From Datisca glomerata (Eukaryota > Streptophyta > Magnoliopsida > Cucurbitales > Datiscaceae): 64,000 nt of DNA. Below the pieces are notes generated by a model. It searched no databases. It worked only from the letters and a program-made list of their open reading frames with translations, and was not told where the DNA came from. Position numbers and translations under genes: made by a program. Below are positions 46,019 to 59,216 of the stretch, piece by piece. The stretch covers positions 1-64,000 of the forward strand of contig QANY01004052.1 in the NCBI GenBank assembly GCA_003255025.1, read 5' to 3'. The first letter of the stretch is position 1. Every line of letters begins with the position of its first letter.

Positions 46019-48226
46019 TGTTGGAATCGGGAGGTGGTGGTTTAAAAAAAATTAAAAACTTTATTGATTTATAAAACGAAAATAGTCGCGAGGTTATGAT
46101 TTCTAAAAAATAAAAATATTTTAACGAAAAATATTTTTTCTCATCGGATCTATATATTAAATCTAAGACATACAAAGAATGAATTATACATATTGTAGCC
46201 TATCAAGTGTCCTTGTCAACAATGAACTGGAGATACCACGAACAACGGATTACGGGATTCACATTAAAATTTTTCAAATCAATCCTCAAACACATTAGGA
46301 CGTGAGGGCACGTAAAATATATCGAAAACATTTTTTCTGTCTCTAGATGTACTCAACACATGAGATCTAAAGATTTGAAAAATGACTATTGTGAGACAAA
46401 ATTCTGAGAGAAAATTAGGAAAACTCACAGAACTTTTTCATTAACCTTTAATCACACAGTTGCACCCCTAAGGCCAATAATATATATATATATATATAGT
46501 TCAAGTCTTATAAGATTTTTAAGGATTTACAAAATAATAAATTAATTACAAATGTGCCATTACATTGAAATCCACTGCAATTGAGCAACACTACAGTGCC
46601 ACACAACATTGCGGTGTACCGTGCAGTGTTGTAGTGCCCCATGGCACTACAGTAATTCATGTCAATCCTTGATTCAAAAATCAGTTGACATGTGGCAATC
46701 AAACATGCCAAGTGACAATTTTCTCAAATTTATTATTTATTTTAATAAGATAAATATCTAAATATCAGTTAATTCAAAATTAACTTATTTGGTCACCCAT
46801 ATCAACTGACTTATCTGTTAGTTCACAAATAACAGATTTAGTTGATTCAAATTTGAATTATTATCTCATAATAATTTAACATTATTTAATTTCATAAATA
46901 AAATATGATGTCTCACTTATCGATTTAACACAAAAATTAATCGATATAATTATTTAATTCTAATTGCCAAAAATTATAATAAATAATTTAATTAATCAAT
47001 TCTTAATTTATTAATTACATATAATTATCTCATAATTATATACTTACCCCAGAAATTTAATTCATATTGCAAATTAGTCATTTTCTCATGTTCTGAAATA
47101 TTCACACCCTAGATTATGTAGTACAGAGGTGACTCGGGGATCCTGTACCCAGAATTCTAAGCTCCAATAAACTAGATTATTAATTAAACTCTTTAATTAA
47201 ATAATCTTATTTATTAATTTAATTATTACTCCACTATAAATATGAAATTGCACTTTTAGCAATTACAGATGATATTTATATAGTATTCTCGTGTAGTCAA
47301 CTGAGATAATCACTTTATGTAGTTATCACCTCCAATTATTGGTCCGTAAATTAGAGCTAGTCAAAATTACTATTTTACCCTTCTAATTATCTCTTGATCC
47401 TTAAGTACTATTAATTCACTAGTGACCGACCAATTTATAATCGTATTATAAATTTGAACTCAATAACCATTTAGTTTCAGAACTAACACTTAAGAGAACT
47501 GATATATGATCCATCACAAATGACTACTTGAAGGGTTCAAGTAGTCAAATACAACTACTTGAGCCCTTCAAGTAGTCACTTGTTCTAATTTTCAGAAATA
47601 AATCAGAACAAGTGGTGTCGTGAGTCATCAATAGGAAAATTTGGATTTCAAATCTTGTAAGACATGTTCCCAACCATCCATAACACTCAATCTCCAAGAT
47701 AAAAGTCACTAGTATATTTTATAAAGAAATCTTAACGAGTGAATCAAAAAATCTAGTACACATGCATAGAATTTCATGACTACTCAGGATTCAGACTGAT
47801 CTACATATGACCATCAGTTTTGATGTGTATTAAATATTTATGATAAACGGTAAGTTAATAAAGATTTTAATCCACATCGGTCTTGTCCTATCTAATCTAA
47901 TTATATAAAGTACATTCACTAAGATGTTTATCCACATCAGTAATCCGGATCTAGATCCATGCATTCATAATACTTAGTGAATTGTACTAGCAACCATTCA
48001 TTAAAGATTCTATACTTTAATATGTTGTGGACTATTTTAATCATTGTCTATGATCTTAATCATCCTGTACTTATACAAGATCATAGTCTCATTAATGAAT
48101 ATGGAATTTTCAGATATATATATTATTTAACAATAATTTAAAAGAAAAATTATGAGAAAAATGTAATTTCATTAATTTCATAATAAAGTTATCTAAACAC
48201 ATGTTTTGAGGGCACTATGTCTAACA
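46019..48226 (-). repeat. Solo LTR inserted in the LINE
   Basis: Starts TGTTAGACATAGTGCCCTC on the minus strand (48226) and ends CCCGATTCCAACA (46019), so it has TG..CA ends. CTAAAA flanks it on both sides on the plus strand (46013-46018 and 48227-48232), a short target duplication. Removing it joins the LINE reading frame. No gag or pol lies inside, and I found no second copy of its ends, so it looks like a solo LTR left by LTR-LTR recombination. At 2.2 kb it is long for a copia LTR. It contains one copy of the compound hairpin (47523-47574). Confidence 0.82.
47523..47574. repeat. Single copy of the compound hairpin unit in the solo LTR
   Basis: Matches 22462-22513 of the tandem array at 50 of 52 bases, including both hairpins and the spacer. 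Confidence 0.9.
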
Positions 48227-50429
48227 CTAAAATGCTGGAAATACTACCTTGCTTAGAAACTTTAACATTCTTACTGAACCAGAGATTACTTTTAGCCAGA
48301 TTAATCTTCTGTCCTCTAGCATTATAGTATCTAGACAAACAATTGTAAAGAGAAGAGATAGAGCTAAGACTATTTTCATAGAAGAATAAACAGTCATCTG
48401 CAAAAACAGACGAGAGATAGGTGGACAACTCATTTTAATCTTGGCAACTTTTATATTGTCAATGTCAATTTCCTTAGTGATGCATCTAGAGAGACAATCA
48501 ATAATTAAGATAAAGAGGTAAGGTGAAAGAGGATCGCCTTGTCTCAAACCTCTAGTAGGCATGATATAGAAGCTAGGCTGGCCATTGATTAAAACTCTAT
48601 AGGAAACTGTAGAAACTGATTTCATGATCCAATTGACCATTTATGGTGAAACCCCAGCTTAAGACTAAGAGCTTTAAAAAAGATCCAATATACTCTATCA
48701 TAGGCTTTGCCATTTCTATTTTGATAGCAACTATACGTTTCCTTCCCTTCTTTTTCCTTTTAATATGAAAGAACATCTCTTGTGCGATTAATATGTTCTC
48801 CTGGATTTGCCTTCCTCCGACAAAAGCCCCCTGGCTATTAGAAATCACGTTGTCAAGATAAGGCTTGATTCTATTAACTAGGATTTCAAAGATAACTTTG
48901 CAAGAGAAGTTACAAAAGCCAATTGGCCTAAAGTGAAATTGCAGCTCAGGATGCTTAATTTTAGTGATGAAGACAATATTTGTTTCATTCAAAACTTTAG
49001 GCAGATAATTATCATCAAATAAGTCAGAAACAATATTAAAAAGGTCAAGGCTTAATAAATCTCGATGCTTCTGATAGAAGCTGCTAGGAAGTCCATCAAA
49101 TCCTAGTGCTTTGTCAGCCCTTAAAGAAAATACAACATCTTTAACCTCCTCTAAAGACACCTTTTTAATCAACTCCATATTCATATCAGTAGAAAATAAT
49201 TATCACAATTACTTAGGACCCATTCTAAATCAGACAAGACTCAGCAGCAAAAATACCAGAGAAGTATTCCACATCATTCAACTCTGAAGTATTCTCAACC
49301 CATGAGCCATTAGAGTTTTTAATACTGGAAATGTGGTTCTGTCCTCTTCTCCTAAAAACTGAACTGTGAAAAAAATTGGAGTTCTTATCACCATACCTTA
49401 GCTAATAAATTTTAGCTCTTTGACCCTAAAAACTCTCATCTCTCTTCCAAATATCTACCAATATGAGTTTAAGAGTCATTTTTGCTGCCACTCCATAAGG
49501 TCATCATCCTTGAACTCTGTCAATATGTTTTTAGTGGTTTGGATTCCCCCTTGGGGATTTCCTCTGATCCTTTTGCTCCAAGATCTTAATTCTGACTTAC
49601 AGTTCTTCAAATTTTCTATAAGATTAGCCATCCCTATGTTCTTACCACTTACATAACACCCATTAGCAATCATTTCACTGTAATCATATTCAAGCATCTA
49701 TTTGTTTTCAAACTTGAACTCTCTACTCCTTTTCCTATCAATATTAACCAGAGTAACAATTAGCATGTTATGGTCAGAACACACATTAGGAGGAACAAGT
49801 ACATCAATTTTAGGGAAAAGATGAAGGGCAACATTCCTGGCAAGAGCTCTATCTAATTTCTCTAGAATGAAATCATGTCCACTTCTACTATTTCTCCAAG
49901 CGTAAAAGCAACCCTTGGAAGGAACTTCAAAAGCTTCACATCTATTAATGAAACCCCTAAGGTATTTAGCTCTCTTGAAATCAAAACTTTTCCCACCCTC
50001 TTTTTCTTCCATGCTAATCATCTCATAAAATTTACCAATTAAAATCGAAGGATAGTTATCTCCTTGACTAGAGTTTGCAATTCTGCCAAATTTAGTCCTT
50101 TTGTCTTGATCATTTATATTACCATACACAAAGGAGAATCTGTCAAACTTGTCAGAGTAGATCTCAATCATATTCTGTGTATTAAAGATGCTGAGAATAA
50201 TGGAATTAAAATTCTAGAAAATAGCTAAACCTCTAGATAAGCCAATATGATCAACAGAATGAAAGAAATTAAACTTAAAACTCCTACACACTCTTTCAAT
50301 CTTCTTAGATTTCATTTTTGTCTCTATCAAACATACTAAAATGGGTTTATATTTCCTAATGCCATCCTTAAGGACATGAGTTGTCAATGGAGGGCCCAAC
50401 CCTTGACAATTCCAACAAATAAACCTCAT

Positions 50430-51542
50430 GACCCCTGTGGTGACTTTCCAAGGTTAGTCACCAAAATCTTATTATGTGCTCTAGTATAACAACTCTCTTC
50501 TTCGAGACTTCTAACTCGTTCATACTTCATAGCTCCACTTAGAAGTTTTTGCCCTTTTCTGCTCATGATCCTCCATAGAGCTAATAACCACTCCCTTAGT
50601 TCTTGCTCTGCCTCTTCAGCCTTTCTTCTTAATGATTTTAGCACACATCTTCCCTCCAGACAAATTCTGTGTACTTAAAAGGTTATTATCTTCAGCAACT
50701 TGTGAGCACTCCACTTCTTGGTTAATTTCTTCAACAGATTTCAAAATTATGGTTTTGCATAATGCCTTTGATTCACTATCAACCCTCTTACAATTGGTAT
50801 CATCATACTTCTTCTTATGAGATTCTTCATTGCCTTTTAAGAAAGAGTCTATGATACTTTGAGGAGTCTTCAAGTTTGCCTCAGCTCTTAATTATTCTCC
50901 AAACAAGCATTCTTTACCTTTTTGTCTCCATTGTAATTTCTGATCTCATGATATATTTTATCGTAGAAGAAACAGAACTGAGGCAGTCTTTCAAACTTCA
51001 TTTCCACCCATATAGAGGGTCTGAGCTTCCTTTTTATCCATATTCCTTGCCTTAGGACTTTGTCCATCCTCAAGTTCAATGTAACTATTGACCAAACTAG
51101 TCCATTTTCCAGTGTATAAAGGTCAATATCTAGTTTCTCCGACTTGCATAGCAATCCTTCTAACAATTGGTTCAGTGATCTAATCTGGGGACAGGTCTTG
51201 AATCTGCATCTACATCGAGCAGTATTCAAAGAGGATTTTAGACGGTTGTGGTCCAACTTCATACTTCTTTAAGATTAATAAAGAACCATTGTAGCTCCAC
51301 GAACCTCTAGAAGTAACTTTCAGATCCTTGATGCACTCGGATTGAAATAAACATAGACTTTTCTCCAGAATTTTAATCTCAAATCCTGCTTCAATATTCC
51401 AGCCTCTTCTCAAAACCGATGCCAATGTGGGCGTGTTAGCGATCTTATCAGATATAAATTTTTCAACCAACCAAAGATCAATCTTCCTATCATTTTACGA
51501 CAATAAATCCTCCAAGTCAAGGAGAAAATCAAGATTTTCCAT
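50430..51542 (-). pseudogene. LINE ORF1 remnant (DUF4283 and zinc knuckle)
   Basis: From ATG 51542 (MENLDFLLDLEDLL, then an early stop) the minus strand reads LVEKFISDKIANTPTLASVL, SRGSWSYNGSLLILKKYEVG and then VEMKFERLPQFCFFYDKIYHE. This is the DUF4283 plus zf-CCHC layout of plant L1 ORF1. The knuckle FCFFCGxxGH is damaged (FCFFYDKIYH lacks the second Cys and the Gly). Lys/Glu-rich tail to about 50430. Frameshifted at about 51220 and 50880. Confidence 0.75.
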
Positions 51543-51560
51543 CATCCAGCTCCATTCCAG

Positions 51561-52869
51561 AAATAAAGGGAAACATAGACAACAGAAGCTGGTAACGGAG
51601 GGATGGATAAGAGAGATAGAGCTACTTAAGGACAAAAAATACTAACAGAAAACAATTGTACCTGAGGAAAACAATGAGGCCTTATGAAAAAAAGATCAGA
51701 AATCAACTGGAGACATAAAGTTAGATCGTAAAGAAGAATGAGGGAAAATAGTCGTTTGAATAACAAAGTACGTTGGTAGTATAGACTTAGGTATGTAGAG
51801 CACATGGTCAAAAAGAAGTTGAAGAGATAAGGTCAACAGAGGATCACTCTCACATGCCATGCTGAGATTTTTTTTATCCCGGCATGGATGTTGAGATTTT
51901 TGGTGAGCTCTCACATGTATTTGATGAACCCCAACGTGTATTTGGTAGTCCCAAAAAGATTTAGTGAACTATACACGTATTTTGAACCCTACACATATTT
52001 GATAAACCCCGACATGGATACCGGCCCAACATTGTGAAATTTTTGGTCAAAAGAATACCACAAGAGGTACATAAACAAAAAGTCAAAGGCATCTCCTCTT
52101 ACGTTGGACACCATTCCCGAGAAGAAAAGGAAGATAAAGCTTGGCTACATTTTCTTGGAGCCATTTACTTCGACTTTTGTTACTCATGTTTGACCATGCA
52201 ATTTCTCTCTCCTTTTTGTTACTCTTCATTTCCCCTTTCACTTAGACAACAAATGCCAAACTAAACTTAATCTGCCCATATTTTGGGAAAAGCTAATTAA
52301 GTTTAGTTTTGCATTTAGTGTTCGTCTGAGGGAGTGAAAGAAGCGGAGAAAGATGGGAAAATAAAGAGAAATTGAAAAGTTTGGGTCTCTAACCTCCATG
52401 GAAATTGGAAGCAAGTGTTCGGTGTTTGAAGTAGGGTAGAGGGAGAAAGGCTGTTGGGAGAAAGAAGAGTTTGACAATTGAGTAATCATTAGTAGAAAGA
52501 AGAGTCTGACAATTCAGTTATCATTATAATAATTTATGACGCTATATAGGACTTAGGAGTCACAAAAAAATAAAATTTGTTTATGAAATTTCTTACCCTC
52601 TCGATAGGAATCAAGAAAATTTGAAGTCACATTGATAAAAAAGGAAAAAAATATCTCTTCTAATTTGAAAAACTTATTGTGATTATTATTTTGGACTATA
52701 AAAGATGGAATTGCCCATGGTGAAATAAAAAAAATGACCAATTTAAAATACTATAAGAAATGAAATGTCACAATATTTTTTTATACATATAAAAGTGACG
52801 GAAAAAAGCATATGGTTTACATATACACCTAGTGTTTGATCTCATTTCCGTCAATTTATTTAACAACTG
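51561..52869. other. Intergenic between two LINEs, no gene seen
   Basis: AT-rich, with low-complexity open frames (52034-52264 and 52238-52489) and no recognised family. Confidence 0.5.
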
Positions 52870-55560
52870 AATTTATCATTAATAACTTATGAGGTCATAT
52901 AGGAATATTGCGGAGAATTATTTCCTCAAGCTCTTTTCCTCGTCTAACCCCACCATGGAGAATTTGCATGAGGCCATGAAGGGCCTTGATTCTCGGCTTA
53001 ATGAAGATGACAGGGAGCTTTTGATTAGACCGGTTAGGGAAGGAGAAATTCACTAGGCCGTTTTCGACTTAGCTGCCACCAAAGCGCCCGGACCCGCTGG
53101 ATTTTTAACGGCTTTTTTTCATCAGTCAACTGGTGAAAGGTGATATGTTCTCCCTAGTTCTGGAATTTTTTCCGGCTGGTATTCTTCCTCATGATATCAA
53201 TTCTACTCACATAGTTCTTATCCCTAAGAACCATAACCCAAGAAGTATGTGTCATTTTCGACCTATTAGCCTTTGCAATGTAGCCTACAAGATTATCTCT
53301 AAGGTGCTCACCAACAGGCTTAATGAGGTCATGAACAAGATCACGAGACCATTAAAAAGTGCTTTTGTTTCCGAAAGATTTATTGCAGATAATATTCTCA
53401 TCGCCCATGAAATCCTTCATTCGCTTAGAACTCGTAAATCCGACGAGAGTTATGAAGTGGCTATCAAAGTTGATATGTCAAAAGCATATGATAGGCTTGA
53501 ATGAAAGTTCATTATTGAAGCATTACGAAAAAATGGTGTGAGTGAAATTATGCCTGCATATCCTCTGTTACTTACAAAATTGTCATCAATGGTGAGAATA
53601 GAAAAGCTATCTACCCTAAGCGGGGCATCCGGCAAGGGGACCCTCTTTCTCCCTATTTATTTATTTTGTGTGCTGACGTTTTATCTTCACTATTTATTCG
53701 TTCAAAATCTGGTAGGGAGTTAACTGACTTTCGAGCTGATAGGGGTGGTATTTCCATCTTCCATTTGTTATTCACTGGTGATTCTCTTTTCTTTTGCAAA
53801 GCAAATAGAAAGGAGTTCCAGGTGGTGACTAAATTTTTTTCTGCTTACTGCAAAGCCTCGGGCTAGGAAATTAATTTTGAAAAAAGTGCTTTATTTGTCA
53901 GCTCTAATACCGATGCAGGTGCCTGCTTGGATTTGTCCAATGTTATTGGCATAAAAAAATGTAATTCACTTTGTAAATATCTTGGCATTATGTCTGGTTT
54001 TAGCCTATCAAAAATGAGATTTTCAAGGACATTTTAGATAAAACCATTAAAGAGATCACGGAGTGGTCAGAACGATTTCTTTCTTCTGCCGGTAAAGAGG
54101 TCTTGATTAAATCAATAGCTGTAGCTATCTCTAACTATGTCATGTTTTGCTTCAAGCTTCCGATTATCCTTTGCCATAACATTTGTAAAGATATCTCAGA
54201 TTATTGGTGGAGTAACTCCCCTAAGAAGGATGAAGTTCATTGGTGCACTTGGGAGAAGTTGGCTAATCCGAAATTGAGAGGGGGGCTGGGGGTTAGAGAT
54301 TTAATGCTTTTTAATTTAGCCATGCTTGCAAAACAAGGATGGAGAATGCTCACAGGCCAAACCCCTATTCTCTTTAGTTTCCTGAAGAGCAAATATTTCA
54401 GGAACGGTGATTTCATGAGCGTCAAAGTGGGTTACAATCCCTCATGGGATTGGAGAAGCTTGCTTGAAGGGAGGAAGATCCTTAAACATGGTATATTTTG
54501 GAACATTGGCAAGGCGGTTACGGTTTGGGATGATCCTTGGTTACCTCAGCCTCTCTCCTTCAAGGTTATCTCGGCTAGGAGGGACGATATTTTCCTAGTT
54601 AGAGATCTCCTTCTCCCAAATGGAGGAGGTTGGGATGTCAACAGAGTTTGTGAAAGCTTTGTTGAGGAGGACAGCAACATGATTTTGAGCATTCCTTACA
54701 GCAGACGCGGTATGGAGGACAAAATCAGATGGTATTTCTAAATCTGGTCAATACTCGGTTAAGTCGGGATGCCACCTAGCCTGTGGGCTCAAGAAGAAAG
54801 TTATTGGTTCCTCTCCTTCGGGTTTCCCTCCTAATGAGTCAGATCAAGCATGGAAGGCTCTTTGGAAGGTTAAGATCCGACCGAAGCTCCGATCATTCAT
54901 CTGGAAATTACTCAATAATTTTATTGCCATGAAAAGGAATGTAGCTGACAGAGGGATGAATGTCTCTCCCTTATGTCCGTTCGGCTGCAGCGAGGTTGAG
55001 AGCAGCACTCACTTGTTCCTCAAGTGCCCTTTCTCCCAAGTAGTGTGGTTCGGCTCTCCCCTCAACATTAAATCCAGTAGTATTCCAGGGAATGATTTTA
55101 TTGACTCCTGGCTTTGGATTGTAAACAATTTTCCCTCTGTTAACTGGGGTTTCTGTATGCAATGGTTGTCTTTTGGGTTGTGGTGGATTTGGAAAGCCAG
55201 AAACAAACGAGTGTTCTAGGATTCGGTGCTCTCTCCCAGTGGTGTTCTGTATAGAATTGCTGAGGATAGTATGGAAGCTGATCAGTTCGCAAGCATAGAA
55301 GATCTTATTAATTCTCTAAATGGCAGCTGTGTTGCGAATGGGTATCTTCAATCACCTGTTTTTGATATTTTAGCTCTTAAGCGTTCCTTCGAGTCTGCTG
55401 TTTTCTCTTACGTCCCAAGAGCTTATAGTCAAACGGCCCATTGGTTAGCTAGATTTGGCTTTCACGAGGAATTCAGTTGTGTGTGGAAGTCAGTGGATAT
55501 ATTGTTATTCTTAAGAGAGGTTTTATTACTAAATATATATTTTATGGATTATAACTACAT
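52870..55560 (+). mobile_element. 5'-truncated L1-type LINE
   Basis: Starts inside the RT region of ORF2 and runs to the RNase H end on the plus strand. ORF1 and the endonuclease are absent, which is the usual 5' truncation of a LINE insertion. It differs from the LINE at 44-51 kb in sequence and orientation, so it is an independent insertion of another lineage. Confidence 0.88.
52900..55550 (+). pseudogene. LINE ORF2 remnant (RT, zf-RVT, RNase H)
   Basis: Seen in order: AATKAPGPAGFLTAFF near 53070-53120; HIVLIPKNHNPRSMCHFRPI and NVAYKIISKVLTNRL near 53205-53320; SAFVSERFIADNILIAHEIL; the MSKAYDRLE block near 53475-53503; and GIRQGDPLSPYLF near 53623-53665. The catalytic FADD motif is altered to FTGD (near 53770). 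LANPKLRGGLGVRDLMLFN and AMLAKQGWRML lead into a long intact stretch (54103-54741), then the zf-RVT block CPFGCSEVESSTHLFLKCP (54977-55033) and RNase H remains (55226-55594). Several stops occur (for example 53502, 53863 and 55217). Not functional. Confidence 0.88.
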
Positions 55561-55599
55561 ACCCCTTGTTTTTAGATCCATCTCATATCAATAACTCGA

Positions 55600-56247
55600 C
55601 CCGACCCATCACCCATCACCCATGGATAATTTGACAAGTATTTTTTGAAGTGGTTACTTGAATGTCAAGTATGACTCGTAATGATCTTTTCAAGACATAC
55701 GATTTTGTCATTTGAGGTGTTAATTTAACTACTAAAAATAAGAAATAGGTATGTTATAATTCCAGCCATAAAATTCTCAAAGTTTCTCTTCTTTGTTGAT
55801 GGAGTCACAAGTTGTCGAACCAAAATATATCATCTATGTTTTTCGAAACATTATATTTCCATTTTCTTTATTAATTATAAAAAGATATTAATTATAAAAA
55901 GATATGTGACATTCATTTTCACACATTCAAACAGAGAAGTAGTCCTTTGCCTTGAACGGAAAAAATAAGAATTTTCGTAAAACAACGGCAAATGACACAA
56001 ATCCTTGACTTTTAGAAATAGATTGTACTTTAATCGCATCCTAATCAAACCCTTTAGTCTTTGAAGGTCAAAAGCTAATCATCGGTTAGTGAATAGTTTT
56101 TGTCAAAATCAGTGGTCATGAGCCTATCATCCGTTAGTGATTACCACAAAGTCGTGACCAAAGTCTTAAATGTAAAACACAAGGGCATAGCATATTGTAC
56201 ATGGTGTAAGCAATACAAAAGACTTACTAAGAGGAAGATAACCAGAA
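55600..56247. other. Spacer downstream of glutamate decarboxylase
   Basis: AT-rich, with no gene. The 3' UTR of the decarboxylase (minus strand) should occupy part of 55900-56247. Confidence 0.5.
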
Positions 56248-59216
56248 CTAGCAGACCCCAGTTCTTTTCCCATCCACAAGCCTCCTCCAATAAGTAGTAA
56301 TCTCCTCCTCACTCTCTTCCACACTCTTCTTCTTCACAGGCTTTCGATCTTCTACTTCTTCAATTCTACCTTTAACATGTGCTGATTTGATTGAGAGTCT
56401 ACTAGGGAGTTCATCTACATCCTTCAAGACTTTCTCAATGTCTGAGATAAGCCTCTCTGCTAAGCTCCGACTGAAGTCCTCCCTGATTACAACTCGTAAG
56501 ACGGCAATGTGTTCGGCTTCTGGTGGCATCGTGTAAGCCGGTACTATCCACCGGAACCTTCTTAAACTCTCTGATATTTCAAACACCGTGTGTTTACTGC
56601 TGTCTTTCAGAGAGAAAGCTACCAGAGGAACTCCAATATCCTTGGAGAGAATTTTAAACCTTCCCATTTTCTCTAATCCTTCTTTCAGCACTCTGGCATT
56701 CTCCATGCAGTTCTCCATGATGTTCTTGTAACCCTTCATGTATAATATAAACAAATATCATTACAAAAACTACATATATCAGCAGCATAAACTCTTGAAT
56801 TTGGATTTTAGCTTAGGTCAGTGCTAAGCAAATATACTTCTGCTTCATATCATTGTTATTTTTTATCGCTCATTCATTGCAGCGCCCGAACAAAAAATCC
56901 GATTAAATGGAAGAAGATCAAACTTAGACTACACTAAAGTGACTTATAATACAGTATCAGAAGTTTCTTATGAAATGAGAATCAAAATTACCTCAAACCC
57001 AAGTCGGATAAACTGATAATACTGAGCAATGATTTGACTAGAGCCTGCAAAAAGACAATTGAGAAGAATAGGTTATTGTTTAAAAGTAAAAACGCATGTA
57101 ATGTATAAACAATACATTTAAAAGGAAGTACAAACATAAATTTTCTAATCTCAAGATAAGGTCCATAACTGCAACATGACCAACTTCAGCCAGTCCAAAG
57201 TTTTGAAGCTCATACAGTCATACTAGTTTGCTGGCCTAGCTATAAGCATTATGACTTCTTTTTTCACATTTCCTTCTTGGTCATGACTCGTAACTTATAT
57301 ATTTCAAAAGATGGATTTCTTGAACCTTCACAAGCCCGTGACCACACTGCACAACTATCTATACACTACTTTCTAACGCAAGATTGTTATTTACCTATGG
57401 TTACTATCTTCTTCTATTTAGAGAAGCAGCTGTGACATTATCTGTATGCTTTGATATTTCTTAAAATATAAAAATCCCCTAATGAAAATATATAAGACTT
57501 GGATCTAGATTTGGCAGCGTAATAGGATCCTTTAATATTAACTATTAAGAATTATCACCTGAATCGAAAGGCCATAATCAAGATACTGTGTATTTCTGAT
57601 TTGCAAGTAAAGAAGTTGACCAAAGATTTCCCCCCACCCCACCCACAAACCAAGTCAAGGAGTGATACTTAGAAGAAATGTTTAGAATCGGTACTTTCTT
57701 TTTTTCATTTTGCACATCGGTGGGATCTGGGCCATCCATATCTGATCGAACAGCCCATTATCCCCCAACTGCTCTTGTCGTTGTCAGTGGCAGAGAAACT
57801 CATTCTTTTAGAATGAGAGCAATATTATCTTAAAGCTTGAAGTAACTCTTTTGACATTTATTTCCCTTTATGTTTTACCTTTTGAAAAGTTGAGAGTGAA
57901 AGTGGGTTGATCTGATCCAAGGTAGTTAATGTGAAAGATAAGATCATCTGGCAAGTCTTCTTTACTCCTCCACACAACCCATCCTACACCAGGGTAGACA
58001 AGACCATACTTGTGGCCACTCACATTAATGCTCTTCACTAATGGTAATCGAAAATCCCACTCGAGATCAGGATAAAGAAATGGAGCTATAAATCCTCCAC
58101 TTGCAGCATCCACATGAATTGGGGTGTCCCAGCCTGTCTCCCCGTTCTTCCTAGTAAGTAGTTCATTAAGAAGTTTCACATCCTCAAACTCCCCCGTCAG
58201 TGTTGATCCGAGAATGGCTGCAACACAGATGGTGTTCTCATCCACCATTTCAACCGCTTTCTCAGGGTTCATTACATAAAGTCCCTCGGACAGCTTTACC
58301 TCTTTCAACTCAACCTCAAAGTACCTTGCAAACTTCTCCCAGCAAACCTGTAACATAGACATTCAATTCACTGACTTGTACTACTCTATTGAGTCGAAAA
58401 ACAAGATTGTAGCAAGACTGATATCTTTAGACATGCTTAGACTATGAAAATATAGACCAACTACCGAGAATAGATCTGCATACCAGTAAAAAATGTCCCT
58501 CCAAGATTCCAAGGACATCTATTTTTTGGCAATTGGAAAAACTAACTGAAAGAATTAAGGAAATTTCTTTAACATCATCTAGGTTGCTTAAATGACACAA
58601 CCACCCCCTCTTGGAAAATGACACGGACACTTCTTCTTTTGAGAGTTCATTGACAAATAAACCCCAAAACGTTATTTCTTACATTAAGACTGTTAAAATA
58701 AATTTGCGCCTACTTTTTTTTGTCAACCGTGCGTGTTCCAACACAAAATAATTTTCAGATTCCAAATTGCCCACATCTCTTATTCTAAAACCATTTTCAG
58801 ATTCCAAGTCAGGGGTATTTTTGTACTTTCATAGAGAATCTAACAGCTCTAATTGAGTGAACCTAAGTGTCGTTTCTAAAATAGAGGATGTCCATGTCAA
58901 TTAATCAAACTAGATGCGAGGATGGAGGAATTATCCCAGAAGGCAATTTGGCTTTGCTGTTAAAGATCACATATGGACACAAAAAGTCCCACGCACAAGT
59001 TGAGATATACAACACCTGCACATTAGCTCCAGTAACTATGTTGGGTCTGTCACTGGACTTTCCCTCTGCTTTTCGTCTTTGTTGCCACTTCCTTTTAAAA
59101 GCAAGGCCTGCCAACATTATTGCCTCTGATGAACCCACAGTGCCCACACCAACCGCAGCCTCATCTTCTCCAACAGGAGCATTAAATAGGTGAGCTATCA
59201 TATTCACACAACGATT
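56248..59216 (-). CDS. GAD: Glutamate decarboxylase, 3' exons (5' exons outside the window)
   Basis: Converts glutamate to GABA and CO2 with pyridoxal phosphate, in the cytosol. Four minus-strand exons, all GT-AG and in phase: 59016-59216, 57879-58347, 56992-57044 and 56248-56733, together 402 codons plus stop. The first starts [17 protein letters not shown] and contains [20 protein letters not shown]. The second has [20 protein letters not shown] and [19 protein letters not shown], where the Lys of SGHK binds PLP. The third is [17 protein letters not shown]. The last has [20 protein letters not shown] and ends [20 protein letters not shown], a calmodulin-binding-like C-terminus (Trp next to basic residues) that suggests Ca2+ activation. 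Plant GADs have about 500 residues, so ~95 N-terminal residues are missing. They are not found between 59217 and 64000, where a copia element lies. All visible exons are undamaged. Confidence 0.95.

Larger units (their letters stand above)
44600..50429 (-). pseudogene. LINE ORF2 remnant (endonuclease, RT, zf-RVT, RNase H)
   Basis: Endonuclease: MRFICWNCQGLG (from 50429), LVCLIETKM, then GCFYAWRN, FILEKLDRALA and SDHNMLIVTL up to about 49700. The Asp and His near the end are the usual catalytic block, but GKFYE replaces the GDFNE metal site. RT (about 49180-48190 and 46010-45850): ADKALGFDGLP, HFRPIGFCNFSCKVI, GAFVGGRQIQENILIAQE, GLRQGDPLSPYLFI and FADDCLFF. The catalytic FADD is kept. After the solo LTR, LGTPIATDHSNYLG continues. 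The thumb and zf-RVT part follows at 45700-45100 (GGLGFREIKCFNIAMLSKQAW, LFFECEWSRKVW), and an RNase H-like part at 44950-44640. Several frameshifts and stops are present. Confidence 0.88.
44340..51560 (-). mobile_element. L1-type LINE, split by a solo LTR
   Basis: On the minus strand, from about 51542 downward: a DUF4283/zinc-knuckle ORF1, then an endonuclease, reverse transcriptase, zf-RVT and RNase H in the order of plant L1 elements. A 2.2-kb LTR sits inside the RT region at 46019-48226, and the RT reading frame continues across it. Without the insert the element is about 5 kb. Borders are approximate; I did not find a clear poly-A tail or target duplication. Confidence 0.88.
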
